From the NCBI RefSeq assembly GCF_014805825.1, contig NZ_CP061942.1:1-64000 (forward strand): a stretch of DNA of 64,000 bases. The letters run 5' to 3'. The DNA comes from Marinomonas algicola (GTDB lineage: Bacteria; Pseudomonadota; Gammaproteobacteria; Pseudomonadales; Marinomonadaceae). Positions 8,198-17,116 of the stretch are shown here, one piece after another. Within the stretch, counting starts at the first letter, position 1, and each line of letters opens with the position of its first letter. A program made the position numbers and the translations under genes. The notes under the pieces were generated by a model. That model was not told where the DNA came from. It was given only the letters and a program-made list of their open reading frames with translations, and ran no database searches.

Positions 8198-9310
8198 TTA
8201 GTCAGTTTCACGAAGCCACAGCGAAAAAGTAATATTCGATACAATATAAATACCTTCTGATTGTTTCTGAATGTCGTCAACTTTTTCTAGAGATAAAATT
8301 GCTTGGTTTAGAGCTTGTTTTGACATATTTAACTCTTTCAAATTCGATGCGGAAAAAAGACTACCTGCTTTCATCTTAGCAACGGCTTTAAGTGCTTTTT
8401 TCTGACGGGGTGAATATTTTAAGAACTTGTCTCTAAATTCGTCATCATAAGCGTTTACTTGATTTTTGATTACTCTCTCTACATCACTTATTTTAGGGTT
8501 TATAATTTGATCAGAAAATAAATAGAAGCATGCTTGAAGTATTAGTCTCGTTTGTCCGCGAAATACTTCATATAGATTTTCAAATGCTGAGAATTCAAAC
8601 GAACCACCTAAGCGTTTCTCACAAAATAATTTGAGATCAGATAACTCTATCCCTTTTATTGGGATTGGGGTTGTCATGCCATGCCACGGTTGAGTTGGAG
8701 AGTTGAGTAAGTCACGAAGTATGGTCTTCTTTGATCCGCTAAATATGAATGACACATTTGAATTGTCTTGCGATATCTGCCGTAATTTAGCGTCTATCTT
8801 GACGTTTTTCATTTCAGCTACTTGTTGAAATTCATCAAAAGCTATCACTGCATGAGAGCAATCACTATGCTCACAGTAGTTATCAATAAGCGTTATAGCG
8901 GATTGTAATAACTCATCAAAATCCAACGAAGTGAATGTAGGTTTAAAAGAAAAACCATCTCCAGACTTTGATGGTTGGAATTCAACTCCCTTGATCCTGC
9001 CTAGAATTCTAAGCCATTCCCCTGCTTGTTCCTTCAGTTTTTTGGGGGTTACTAAAGTGATAGATGTATAGAGCTTTTTAACAAAATCTAATTCATCTAC
9101 CGCATCATATATGTCAACATAAACAGGAAGTACGTTGCCTGATAGTTCCGAAAAAGCTTTACGAATCAAGCTTGTTTTTCCGTAGCGGCGATCCCCATAC
9201 AGCATGACATTAGATTTCGCAGAAATTAAATTTAATAGGTTTTTTAGTTCTTTTTCTCGACCGCAGAAGTCATCTACATTGGTGACTTTGTCAGGTGTAA
9301 ATGGGTTCAT
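8198..9310 (-). CDS. AAA-type ATPase with C-terminal winged helix
   Basis: Single-gene P-loop ATPase of 370 aa, resembling the archaeal-ATPase/AAA_16-like STAND group. The Walker A motif GDRRYGKTS is at residues 39-47, Walker B AVIAFDEFQ near 157-165, and a sensor-like FIFSGSKK near 190. The last 80 residues (SPRQKKALKAVAKM onward) look like a winged helix-turn-helix. A short FCGREKELKNL block at the N-terminus is typical of this group. It is flanked by mobile-element debris and has no obvious operon partner. The biochemical role is unknown. Such ATPases occur both in mobile elements and in defence loci, but nothing here proves either. Confidence 0.75.
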   Translation of the reverse strand: MNPFTPDKVTNVDDFCGREKELKNLLNLISAKSNVMLYGDRRYGKTSLIRKAFSELSGNVLPVYVDIYDAVDELDFVKKLYTSITLVTPKKLKEQAGEWLRILGRIKGVEFQPSKSGDGFSFKPTFTSLDFDELLQSAITLIDNYCEHSDCSHAVIAFDEFQQVAEMKNVKIDAKLRQISQDNSNVSFIFSGSKKTILRDLLNSPTQPWHGMTTPIPIKGIELSDLKLFCEKRLGGSFEFSAFENLYEVFRGQTRLILQACFYLFSDQIINPKISDVERVIKNQVNAYDDEFRDKFLKYSPRQKKALKAVAKMKAGSLFSASNLKELNMSKQALNQAILSLEKVDDIQKQSEGIYIVSNITFSLWLRETD

Positions 9311-9333
9311 GTAATCCTCAGTAAATCATAATA

Positions 9334-9350
9334 AGATACCGATAGTATCT
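9334..9350. promoter_or_regulatory. Dyad upstream of the ATPase gene
   Basis: AGATAC and GTATCT separated by five bases, 24 bp upstream of the ATPase start. Related half-sites (GGTATCT and GGATAC) occur around 9380-9400. A plausible autoregulatory operator, inferred only from symmetry and position. Confidence 0.35.
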
Positions 9351-9490
9351 CATGAAAGTAAACTTATATCAATTTACCCAAGGTATCTCTTTACAGGATA
9401 CTAGAGAGAGTTGATCTGATAGGTTAATTATATGCCGCGTAGAGGTGATTAATGACTTCGAGAGTTGCTGCTTATAGCCCCTAACACTGG

Positions 9491-9808
9491 TTAAAGGTAG
9501 AATAATAAATTAACCCATTTTAACTGTGGTATGGCGATACTCAGCAGGCTCGCTTCATAGTGGTAAATAGGACCGCTTTTCATCGCGGCCCCGTGAGTAA
9601 GGTTTACACCAATATTAAGTTGAGCCATTTCTGTGATATCTAGATTTAATTCTTTTGTTTGTTTGTTTGTTTGTTTTTTATTAAAGTTTTTTTGGATGAA
9701 TAACTTTGCCTCATCATAGCTTTTACAGCTAAAATTTTCCGTTTCATTATATAGCCCAGCATTCATCAAAATTTCCCATTTCTCATTTGATAACCGTGAA
9801 TTATTCAT
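9491..9808 (-). CDS. Hypothetical protein with tetranucleotide repeat in the gene
   Basis: 105-aa protein of unknown function. ATG 9808 is preferred over the in-frame ATG at 9823 because an AGAGGTG ribosome site lies just upstream of 9808. The gene contains five tandem GTTT units (9657-9676), encoding a KKQTNKQTK stretch at about residues 48-57. Slippage there would shift the frame. The second half is moderately hydrophobic but has no clear membrane span. No family recognised. Confidence 0.5.
   Translation of the reverse strand: MNNSRLSNEKWEILMNAGLYNETENFSCKSYDEAKLFIQKNFNKKQTNKQTKELNLDITEMAQLNIGVNLTHGAAMKSGPIYHYEASLLSIAIPQLKWVNLLFYL
9657..9676. repeat. (GTTT)5 simple sequence repeat inside a gene
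   Basis: Five GTTT units followed by further T residues lie within the coding region of the 105-aa gene. Gain or loss of one unit changes the reading frame downstream. Confidence 0.8.
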
Positions 9809-9947
9809 TAGACACCTCTGCACTTTATAAAATTAAATCTTGGGATATCGTATGAATTAAGTCAGATTTGAGCTGGTAGGGTGTTCAGTATCTATAAGTA
9901 AAGCGCAAGCTAAAGGAGAAATCCTTAACTCACTAGAAGAGAGTGCA

Positions 9948-10056
9948 CAAGGTTTGATTTCGGGGTTGCGACAAGTGTCGCACGCTTTTGGATAAGCAAT
10001 ATCAAGGTTTGATTTCGGGTCGCGACAAGTGTCGCATGCTTTTGGATAAGCAGTAT
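9948..10056. repeat. Tandem duplication of a 54-55 bp unit with GCGACA dyad
   Basis: Two adjacent copies (9948-10002 and 10003-10056) begin CAAGGTTTGATTTCGGG and each contains the palindrome GCGACAAGTGTCGC (TGCGACAAGTGTCGC in the first). They differ at a few positions. No gene overlaps them. A protein-binding or recombination site is possible. Confidence 0.6.
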
Positions 10057-10090
10057 CAAGGTGTAATGGTCAAGTAATCCTGTAGGACTC

Positions 10091-10170
10091 TTAAGCCACT
10101 TTCAGTAATTTTTGTTGCTTCTGAACAGGCGTTAAATAATCAAGCACTGAGTTCAGACTTAAGTTTGTAA
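10091..10170 (-). pseudogene. IS3-family transposase C-terminal remnant
   Basis: The minus strand encodes SLNSVLDYLTPVQKQQKLLK then a stop at 10091. This is the conserved C-terminal tail of IS3-group transposases (usually SxLxYxTP). Nothing upstream of about 10170 continues it, so only the last 25 or so codons survive. Confidence 0.65.
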
Positions 10171-10314
10171 TCATTTTTTCCCCGGCATATATTTCGCAAT
10201 ATCTAAAAACGCACCATTCTTATTTTTTATTTGAAATTCGTATAGAGAAGATTTAAGAAAGGCGGATGTCGATTCTGGGCTAGGTGCGTCAAACGCGTAG
10301 ATCTCAGTTGATAA
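10171..10314 (-). pseudogene. Orphan 3' end of a gene cut by IS5
   Basis: A minus-strand open frame of 47 codons enters from the IS5 boundary at 10314 and ends at TGA 10171. The peptide (LSTEIYAFDAPSPES onward, ending KYMPGKK) looks like real coding sequence, but I do not recognise a family. Its 5' part is not on the other side of the IS5 copy, where an endonuclease I remnant lies on the opposite strand, so it was probably displaced by rearrangement. Confidence 0.4.
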
Positions 10315-11500
10315 GGGAACATGCGATTAAGTCGGTAACATGAGACAATCTTGCCGACTTAATCTGACTACGACTCCAGCCGATCATGAACCAACTCTCT
10401 TTCGCCGACACCGAATTTACCAGCAAACGCCGCAAAACTCGCAAAGAACTCTTCCTCAGTCGAATGGATGAGTTGATTCCCTGGCAGCAGCTTGAAGACC
10501 AAATTGAACCCTTCTATCCAAAAGCAGGTAACGGCCGTCGTCCCTATCCTTTGTCTACCATGTTGCGTATTCACTTTATGCAGAACTGGTACAACATGGG
10601 GGATCCAGCCATGGAGGACGCGCTTTACGAGATTACCTCTATGCGGCTGTTTGCTGGGTTATCTTTAGAAGGCGCAATACCTGATCACACCACTATTATG
10701 AATTTTAGGCATTTACTGGAAAAGCATAAGCTTGGACGTAAGCTCTTTAAAGAAGTCCACAAATGGCTATCAGATTCGGGGATTTACTTTAAAGAAGGCA
10801 CCATCGTTGACGCGACTATTATTGAAGCCGCTAGCTCGACCAAAAATAAAGCCAAATCACGTGACCCAGAAATGCATCAGACCAAGAAAGGAAATCAATG
10901 GTTCTTTGGGTTGAAGGCACATATTGGAGTCGATGCTAAACGTGGCTTGGTGCACAGTTTTACCACCACTTCTGCCAATGAACATGATCCAAACCAAATC
11001 ACTGAACTCATGCATGGCGATGAGACGTTTGTCTCAGCCGACTCAGGCTATCGTGGCGTAGAAAAACGTGAGGAAACCAAAGATAAGAAATTGGACTGGT
11101 TGATTGCGGAGATGCCAAGCAAGGTTAGGGAATGGAAGAAGCATCCCCGTATTAATAAAACCCCCATCAATACTGAGTATATAAAAGCGAGCATCAGAGC
11201 AAAAGTAGAGCACCCGTTTCGAATACTCAAATGCCAGTTTGGCTTCCGAAAAGTAGTCTATAAAGGATTATCAAAAAATGACAACAAGCTCGCGGTGTTG
11301 TTTGCACTGGGAAACATACTGCGAGTGGATCAGATGATAAGATCTGCACGGAGTTAATCCGTCTGGATGACGGTAGTTGGAGCTTTAAAGGCTTCAACTA
11401 GAGGATAAGACACACTAAAAACTGAGGTTTAGAGCAAATTGAAAAGCAAATCAAGCCAGTAGTGATTTCGTACTAACTAGCTGACTTAATCGCACGTTCC
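10315..11500 (+). mobile_element. IS5-family insertion sequence, copy 1
   Basis: About 1.19-kb element with terminal repeats GGGAACATGCGATTAAGTC (left) and the complement of GGAACGTGCGATTAAGTC (right), holding one transposase gene. Flanks are ATAA on the left and CTAA on the right, so there is no clean target duplication. A near-identical inverted copy is at 55461-56645. Confidence 0.88.
10386..11357 (+). CDS. IS5-family transposase
   Basis: 323-aa DDE transposase of the IS5 group. Visible blocks are the N-terminal KRRKTRKELFLSRMDELIPW helical region, then YPLSTMLRIHFMQNWYNM, IPDHTTIMNFRHLLEKH, IVDATIIEA (first catalytic Asp), VSADSGYRG (second) and the C-terminal KASIRAKVEHPFRI region with the catalytic Glu. 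The gene is intact. It differs from the copy at 55603-56574 by only a few residues (for example F/L in the RIHxMQ block). Confidence 0.95.
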   Translation: MNQLSFADTEFTSKRRKTRKELFLSRMDELIPWQQLEDQIEPFYPKAGNGRRPYPLSTMLRIHFMQNWYNMGDPAMEDALYEITSMRLFAGLSLEGAIPDHTTIMNFRHLLEKHKLGRKLFKEVHKWLSDSGIYFKEGTIVDATIIEAASSTKNKAKSRDPEMHQTKKGNQWFFGLKAHIGVDAKRGLVHSFTTTSANEHDPNQITELMHGDETFVSADSGYRGVEKREETKDKKLDWLIAEMPSKVREWKKHPRINKTPINTEYIKASIRAKVEHPFRILKCQFGFRKVVYKGLSKNDNKLAVLFALGNILRVDQMIRSARS

Positions 11501-11502
11501 CT

Positions 11503-12139
11503 AACGATGCCTACAATAAGGCAAATGCTCGAAAGAAATATTTATCATGATGATCGCGTTACTATTTATTGTGCTGCTAATTTTGATGCTAAAAAATATT
11601 GAAAAGTTTCCCGAACTTATAGGGACAAAATGCTTTAAAATAGTTTGAAAAATCGAATAGGAATAGGTAGTTGCGGCTGAAAACTTTGGCTGTGCTTTTA
11701 GTGAGTGGCGTAATGCTAATATCGAATATGTCAATCGTAAAGGAAAGTGGTTTAAAGGAAGAAAAAAATGCTTAAAAGGTGAGTACTGAGTATGGATATA
11801 TGCAGGCCAATATACATAATATTTTTCCTGTAATTGGTTCGGTACCTGTCAAGGCTTTTAGTTAATTCAGATTTCGGTAGTTACGACATGCGCATCAATG
11901 ATAGAAATACTCACCATCTGAAGGCTCTAGAGGAACGATTGCACGCACTTATATGTATATGGAACAGTCTTATTGTAAATAAAAAATGAGTAAACAAAAA
12001 AAAAAAGTTAATCACGGCCTAGAATAAACAATATCCTGTGTCTAAATGGGAATGTAAACGTGCTAAATGTATCGAGAAAATTCAGGGCAATCCAAAGAAA
12101 TTGTTAACTCAAGATGTCTGTATGTTAACTAAAAAATGA
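11503..12139 (+). pseudogene. Endonuclease I (EndA/Dns family) pseudogene
   Basis: A decayed secreted nuclease gene cut at its 5' end by IS5. In shifting plus-strand frames I can read, in order, NDAYNKANARKK, YHDDRVTIYCAANFDAKK, AENFGCAFSEWRNANIEYVN, KGKWFKGRKK, YMQANIHNIFPVIGSV, ARTYMYMEQSYC, then YPVSKWECKRAK and IEKIQGNPKK ending at TGA 12139. These blocks match the conserved order of endonuclease I. The EWEHVVP active-site block is lost. At least four frameshifts or stops make it non-functional. The family acts in the periplasm or medium on DNA. Confidence 0.8.
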
Positions 12140-12189
12140 ATCTACGAATACTTTGTCAATAAACACTTTAAACTAATTTAGGTCTAGCT

Positions 12190-15027
12190 ATGCCAAAAGA
12201 AATGGATTTTTTACCTGCAAATACGTTAGGGAGATTATTAGGATACAAGGGTATTAGCTTTGAACGTGCAACATTAGTCATCCACATGAGAAGCACACAG
12301 GCAGCATTTGATTTAACTCAGTGTTGTGAGTTTCCACAGTTGAATGAAAGGTGGTACGGTAGTCAATTAACATTGACGTTAAACAACGCTTCACAATCAA
12401 TCAGTTTCTTAAAAAAACAGAATGCACAGAATTTTGTTAACGCCCTAAATAAACAAATAGCTATCTCACTCTCTGAAAATTTTTCAATATTGGTTGCCAT
12501 ATGGGAGAGCGCTGTTATCTCTCAATATCCTAGGCAATCATGCCTTAGTGAACTTCAACAGATTTGCTCGACATTAAGTAAAGGGTTTGAAAGCGATCCA
12601 GTTACTTGGAAACAGTTTCTAAGTGATGCATTAATCAAGCAGATTAAAGAAATCACTCAATTTAACCCGGTGTCGTATAAGGCGCTTCAGCAACACCACG
12701 AAAAAATCCATCTACAAATGCGCGAAACATTTTTAGATAACGTTGAATCAAACAAGCTAACGCTAGAGCAACGTCTTGGGGTACTTCGTTCAGATGACTT
12801 TAATATGGTACTTGCAGCCGCAGGGACAGGTAAGACATCTGTGATGGTTGCTAAAGCGCTAGACTTAATTGATAGAGGGGTAGCAGAATCTGATGAAATT
12901 TTGATTTTGGCATATAATAAAGCAGCTGCAAATGAACTAAAAGCGCGACTAGATAAAAGTTCAAAAAAAGTAGGTATCACCTTAGATAAAACACCATATA
13001 TTTCTACGTTTCACTCTCTTGGTCGACAAGTGTTGAGCGATGCTAGTATCTCAACTTACATGAGTGTTTTTGTCGAAGACCCCCTGAAATTGAAGCAATG
13101 GGTAACAGAGTGGCTGCTGAATTATCTATCTGGTGATATAAGCCGTCTCGTCGACTTTATCAGTTTAACCCCAGAGCCTGTTGACCCCTTTACCATAAAG
13201 ACACAAGCAGAGTACGAAGCGTATGTCCGTGACAATGAACTTCGAACGCTTAATGACGAATTGGTTAAAGGTTACCAGGAATTGTTAATTGCAAACTTCA
13301 TGTATTTGAGCGGTATTCCTTACACTTATGAAGCCAAGTATGTAAGCAAGCGTAGGATTGAAGTTGGTTTTGACTATACGCCTGATTTTCATCTTGACGG
13401 TACCGATATTTATATTGAGCACTTTGGTATTGATAGAAAAGGCAACACTCGGCCAGATATTGATGCCCATCAATATAATGAGGAAATGAAGAGTAAGAGA
13501 GCCTTACATATTGAATGTAGCACCATGCTTGTTGAGACATTCCATTATGAGTGGATTGAGGAAACGCTCACATCAGGTTTAGAAAAGAAACTTAAAAACT
13601 TAGGAGTAGAATTTAGCCCTATCGATAGTAAGCAGTTGCTCGAGAAACTTCAAAGTAGCGGTAAGATAGGCAACTGGACAGACTTACTGCTAAAAGCGTT
13701 ATCATCAATCAGGGTTGAACGGCTTGATTTCGACAGCATGCTGACCCGCTTTAAACGCGCCAATATATCACAACCTCAGAAGTACACTGTGTTACTGAAC
13801 GATCTACATGAAGCGTATGTTCAAGAGCTTGAAGAGCAAAACGCGATTGATTTTGACGACATGATTATTCGAAGTATTGAAACAATAGACAAAGGATTGT
13901 TCACACCAAAATGGACTTATGTACTTGTCGATGAATTTCAAGATATTTCAACTGCACGTATGGATTTGGTCAAAGCCATCATTAAACGAGGACCAACACC
14001 ATCTTTAACTGTGGTCGGTGATGACTGGCAATCTATTTACCGATTCTCCGGTGGCAAGCTTGAACTTACTACTCGATTCGATGAATTAGTTAGCCCTTAT
14101 ACGGAAACAAAACTGCAAAAGACGTTTAGGTACAATAACAGTATTGCTGACATGGCAGGATTATTCATAATGGAAAACCCTGAACAGTATAAAAAGTATA
14201 TTGTCACGCATACTAAGGTCGATAGTTCACAAGTTTACTTGCTGGATGATAAGGTCGGTGTCAAAGACGGTTTATATCAAAGAGTAGTAGAAGTTGTTTC
14301 AAAGATTAAAAGTGTTGATAGCACTGCTACTATCGCAGTCATCGGACGTTATAACTACCTGTTAAACGAATCAAAAGCTGCTTTAGTTAAAAATAAATTA
14401 GTTGAGAACGTTTCACTTTGGAGTTTTCACAAGTCTAAAGGACTGGAGGCAGATTACTGTATTTTAATCGGTTTTTCACAAGGGAAACTAGGTTTTCCTA
14501 ACGAGAATGTTGACCAGACAGTGATAGAGGCACTCTTACCGACGTTAGATTCATATCCTCATTCTGAAGAAAGAAGATTACTTTATGTTGGCCTCACGCG
14601 AGCCAAGAAGAAGTCTTATATCATCGGTGATCCAACATCACCGTCAGCATTTATCAGTGAATTATTAGCCCCAAAATATGAAGTAAGTATTCATTCAAAA
14701 GCTTTCCATGAGCGCTATAGGAAAATATTTAAATGCCCTAATTGCGAAGCAGGTTATTTGAAACTAATAAATGGTAAGTTTGGAGGTTTCTATGCCTGCA
14801 GCACAGGAAAGGGGTGTCGTGTAGGTAAGGCACGTGTATGTACTGAGTGCGGTGCACCATCAGTTGATAATCGAAATTCAAGTGATTGCAATAATCAAGA
14901 TTGTCGTCATTCGATGAAGATTTGTGAACAATGTGGGAGGCCTATGAGACTACGAAATGGCAAGTATGGTGAGTTTTGGGGCTGTTCCGGCTATGGGCTA
15001 AAAAATGACCAATGTAAGAATACGTGA
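12190..15027 (+). CDS. helD: DNA helicase IV-like UvrD-family helicase, 3' end fused to IS66
   Basis: 945-aa superfamily 1 3'-5' helicase of the HelD (helicase IV) type. After a roughly 180-residue N-terminal domain come Walker A (AAAGTGKTSV, about 209-218), an insert with a PD..IYIEHFG nuclease-like fold seen in helicase IV (about 396-412), motif II LVDEFQD (about 579) and motif VI RRLLYVGLTRAKK (about 794). The C-terminus carries topoisomerase-type zinc fingers (CPNC, CTEC and CEQC groups, about 849-940), absent from E. coli HelD. Its TGA stop lies inside the terminal repeat of the adjacent IS66, so a few native residues are probably lost. The ribosome site is weak. Confidence 0.88.
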   Translation: MPKEMDFLPANTLGRLLGYKGISFERATLVIHMRSTQAAFDLTQCCEFPQLNERWYGSQLTLTLNNASQSISFLKKQNAQNFVNALNKQIAISLSENFSILVAIWESAVISQYPRQSCLSELQQICSTLSKGFESDPVTWKQFLSDALIKQIKEITQFNPVSYKALQQHHEKIHLQMRETFLDNVESNKLTLEQRLGVLRSDDFNMVLAAAGTGKTSVMVAKALDLIDRGVAESDEILILAYNKAAANELKARLDKSSKKVGITLDKTPYISTFHSLGRQVLSDASISTYMSVFVEDPLKLKQWVTEWLLNYLSGDISRLVDFISLTPEPVDPFTIKTQAEYEAYVRDNELRTLNDELVKGYQELLIANFMYLSGIPYTYEAKYVSKRRIEVGFDYTPDFHLDGTDIYIEHFGIDRKGNTRPDIDAHQYNEEMKSKRALHIECSTMLVETFHYEWIEETLTSGLEKKLKNLGVEFSPIDSKQLLEKLQSSGKIGNWTDLLLKALSSIRVERLDFDSMLTRFKRANISQPQKYTVLLNDLHEAYVQELEEQNAIDFDDMIIRSIETIDKGLFTPKWTYVLVDEFQDISTARMDLVKAIIKRGPTPSLTVVGDDWQSIYRFSGGKLELTTRFDELVSPYTETKLQKTFRYNNSIADMAGLFIMENPEQYKKYIVTHTKVDSSQVYLLDDKVGVKDGLYQRVVEVVSKIKSVDSTATIAVIGRYNYLLNESKAALVKNKLVENVSLWSFHKSKGLEADYCILIGFSQGKLGFPNENVDQTVIEALLPTLDSYPHSEERRLLYVGLTRAKKKSYIIGDPTSPSAFISELLAPKYEVSIHSKAFHERYRKIFKCPNCEAGYLKLINGKFGGFYACSTGKGCRVGKARVCTECGAPSVDNRNSSDCNNQDCRHSMKICEQCGRPMRLRNGKYGEFWGCSGYGLKNDQCKNT

Positions 15028-15045
15028 ACGTCCGGTCATCACCCT

Positions 15046-16644
15046 CTAGATACGTTTGACGTTCCATGGTAACAAGTCATCTATACAGTCTGTACTTTCC
15101 CTTTTTGGTAGCGCTTCGAACAGTGTCACGAGATAATCATAAGGGATCAGCCCGTTTGCTTTAGCCGTTTCGATGACACTATAAAGTGTCGCACTCGATT
15201 TGGCTCCGTTGCCTGTATTAGCAAACAGCCAGTTTTTACGTCCAATTACAAAAGGTTTGATCGCTCGTTCGGCTCGATTGTTGTCGATATTGATCCGTCC
15301 ATCCGTGAGGTAAGTCGTGAGCTTGTCCCATTGATTGAGGTTATACTGGATTGCTTTACCTAAAAGCGATTTTGGCGGTACTTGTTGAGCCGACTTTTCG
15401 AGCCACGCTTTGTACGTCGCTAATATCACAGACGCTTTTTCTTGACGTATCTTCAAGGCTTCTTCAATTGTCCCTTGTTGCTTGGCTAAGATTTCGATGG
15501 CATACAGTTTTTTAATGTGATTGATCGCTACGGTTGCTTTGCCCGATTTCCCTTTAGGCATGCTTTTTTCCGCCTCAATAAATTTTCGGCGTGCGTGTGC
15601 CCAGCAACCAGCAAGCGTTGCCTTGGTCGACTCGTACGCGGGATAGCCATCCACATTGAGATACCCATCGAACCCTTGTAAAAAATCGAGGGCACATTGA
15701 GCGCTTCGTGTAGGTTGGAAGTCGTATAATACAATATTGGTGATCGGGCTGTGTTTGTCAGGTCCGTCTTTACCGGTGCAATAGAGCCACATGTAACAGT
15801 TAGAGCGGTCTTCTTTAATGACATTAAGCGTCGTTTCATCCGTTTGGATCACGGGTTGTTCAAGCAAGATTGTATGAAGTCGATCATAAAGAGGCTGTAA
15901 CGCGGCAGAGCATTTTAACATCCAATCCGACATCGTTTGTCGGCTCAGCTCAATACCGTATTGCTTGAACATGGCTTCTTGCTGGTATAAAGGCAGGCTG
16001 TATTGGAACTTACCTGTGATCACCTGACTTAATAAACTGGGTGTTGCGATGCCTTTAGGGATAATACTGGCCGGCATTGAGGCTTGCTTAATCGTTGTTC
16101 GTATCTCGGTCTTTTCACACTGACGACATGCGTATTTAGGACGAACGGTTTCAATGACTTTTAACTGAGCGGGAAGAAATTCTAATTTCTCAGAAGTATC
16201 TTCGCCAATACGATGCAGCGGTGTTTGACAACATGAACAGGTTTTATCTGATTCAGCAAGATCAACCAGAACAGTCTCACGAGGTAAGTCTTTCGGCAAA
16301 GGCGTACGCTTAGGTTTAGTGCGCGTATAAGAAACGGTTTGGCTATCCTCTTCAACATCATTGTTGCCGTCTTGAGTATTACTGTCTGACTCGTCAAACA
16401 GTTCACCCTGCCCAGGAGATACTTCAGAGCTTTTGCCAAATTGCTTTTGTTGAGCTAAGCGCCATTGCTCAAGAATCAGCTGATACTTAGATTCCCATTC
16501 AGCGATTTTGCTATCTTTTTCTGTTAATGCTTTTTCTTGCTCTATCAATGACGACTCTTTTTCACCCAGCAGCAGAGACTGCTCAAGTAAAAGAGCCTTA
16601 AGCGATCCAACGTCATTGGGTAAGTCATCAGGAAGTATTTTCAT
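15046..16644 (-). CDS. tnpC: IS66 transposase TnpC
   Basis: Complete 532-aa IS66 transposase. The N-terminal coiled coil (EKESSLIEQEKALTEKDSK region) is followed by a leucine-zipper/zinc-finger segment with CSCCQTPLHRIG and CRQCEKTEIR, then the DDE catalytic domain with QTDETTLNV, the DGYPAYES block and the C-terminal DNNRAERAIKPFVIGRKNWL motif carrying the catalytic Glu. A short C-terminal tail follows (LVTLFEALP). The gene lies 26 bp downstream of tnpB. No internal lesion is visible. Confidence 0.95.
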   Translation of the reverse strand: MKILPDDLPNDVGSLKALLLEQSLLLGEKESSLIEQEKALTEKDSKIAEWESKYQLILEQWRLAQQKQFGKSSEVSPGQGELFDESDSNTQDGNNDVEEDSQTVSYTRTKPKRTPLPKDLPRETVLVDLAESDKTCSCCQTPLHRIGEDTSEKLEFLPAQLKVIETVRPKYACRQCEKTEIRTTIKQASMPASIIPKGIATPSLLSQVITGKFQYSLPLYQQEAMFKQYGIELSRQTMSDWMLKCSAALQPLYDRLHTILLEQPVIQTDETTLNVIKEDRSNCYMWLYCTGKDGPDKHSPITNIVLYDFQPTRSAQCALDFLQGFDGYLNVDGYPAYESTKATLAGCWAHARRKFIEAEKSMPKGKSGKATVAINHIKKLYAIEILAKQQGTIEEALKIRQEKASVILATYKAWLEKSAQQVPPKSLLGKAIQYNLNQWDKLTTYLTDGRINIDNNRAERAIKPFVIGRKNWLFANTGNGAKSSATLYSVIETAKANGLIPYDYLVTLFEALPKRESTDCIDDLLPWNVKRI

Positions 16645-16670
16645 GGCTTGGATTATACCAAACGAACACC

Positions 16671-17033
16671 CTAATCGTCATGATATCGATACGTTAAATG
16701 TGGGTGAGCCTCTTGTAAATTGAGCGCAAGACCATCCAATAACCAATTCAGCTGACGTGGTAATATTTGAATCGACAATTGTTCGTCATCAATACCAGGC
16801 CACTGAAAATGTCCTTTTTCGAGACGCTTATAATGCAGCCAAAAGCCATTAGAAGACCATTGTAATATTTTGACTTTATCGCGTGCTCGGCCACAAAAAA
16901 CAAAAATATGATCGCTACAGGGTTCTTTTTCCAGATCGTACGCGACAATATTACATAGTCCATCAATGGCTTTACGCATATCGGTTGGCCCGCAAATGAG
17001 GGTCACATTAAGTTGATTTGATGCGGTAAACAT
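16671..17033 (-). CDS. tnpB: IS66 accessory protein TnpB
   Basis: 120-aa IS66 Orf2 protein, needed for transposition in this family though its biochemistry is unresolved. Hallmark blocks are CGPTDMRKAIDGL near residues 14-26, HIFVFCGRARDKVKILQW near 42-59 and a GFWLHYKRLEKGHFQWP segment after it. It is complete and lies upstream of tnpC in the same direction. The usual tnpA partner is missing. Confidence 0.95.
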   Translation of the reverse strand: MFTASNQLNVTLICGPTDMRKAIDGLCNIVAYDLEKEPCSDHIFVFCGRARDKVKILQWSSNGFWLHYKRLEKGHFQWPGIDDEQLSIQILPRQLNWLLDGLALNLQEAHPHLTYRYHDD

Positions 17034-17116
17034 AAGCCTTTTATTCCCTTGAAAGAAAACAAAAGACTTTATGGTTTTTAAAAGGGATTACTATGTGGGG
17101 TTTAACCGACGCTTAC

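Larger units (their letters stand above)
15024..17116 (-). mobile_element. IS66-family insertion sequence with tnpB and tnpC
   Basis: Terminal repeats GTGAACGTCCGG (15024) and GTAAGCGTCGG (complement, ending 17116) bracket two minus-strand genes, tnpB then tnpC. No tnpA frame fits in the 83 bp between tnpB and the end, so this is a short IS66 form. The 8-bp flanks (AAGAATAC and GGTTATTC) do not match, so no target duplication survives. Confidence 0.82.

Noticed and set aside
11501..11734. Minus-strand frame of 77 codons
   Set aside because: The plus strand of the same DNA contains ordered endonuclease I blocks, which explain it better.
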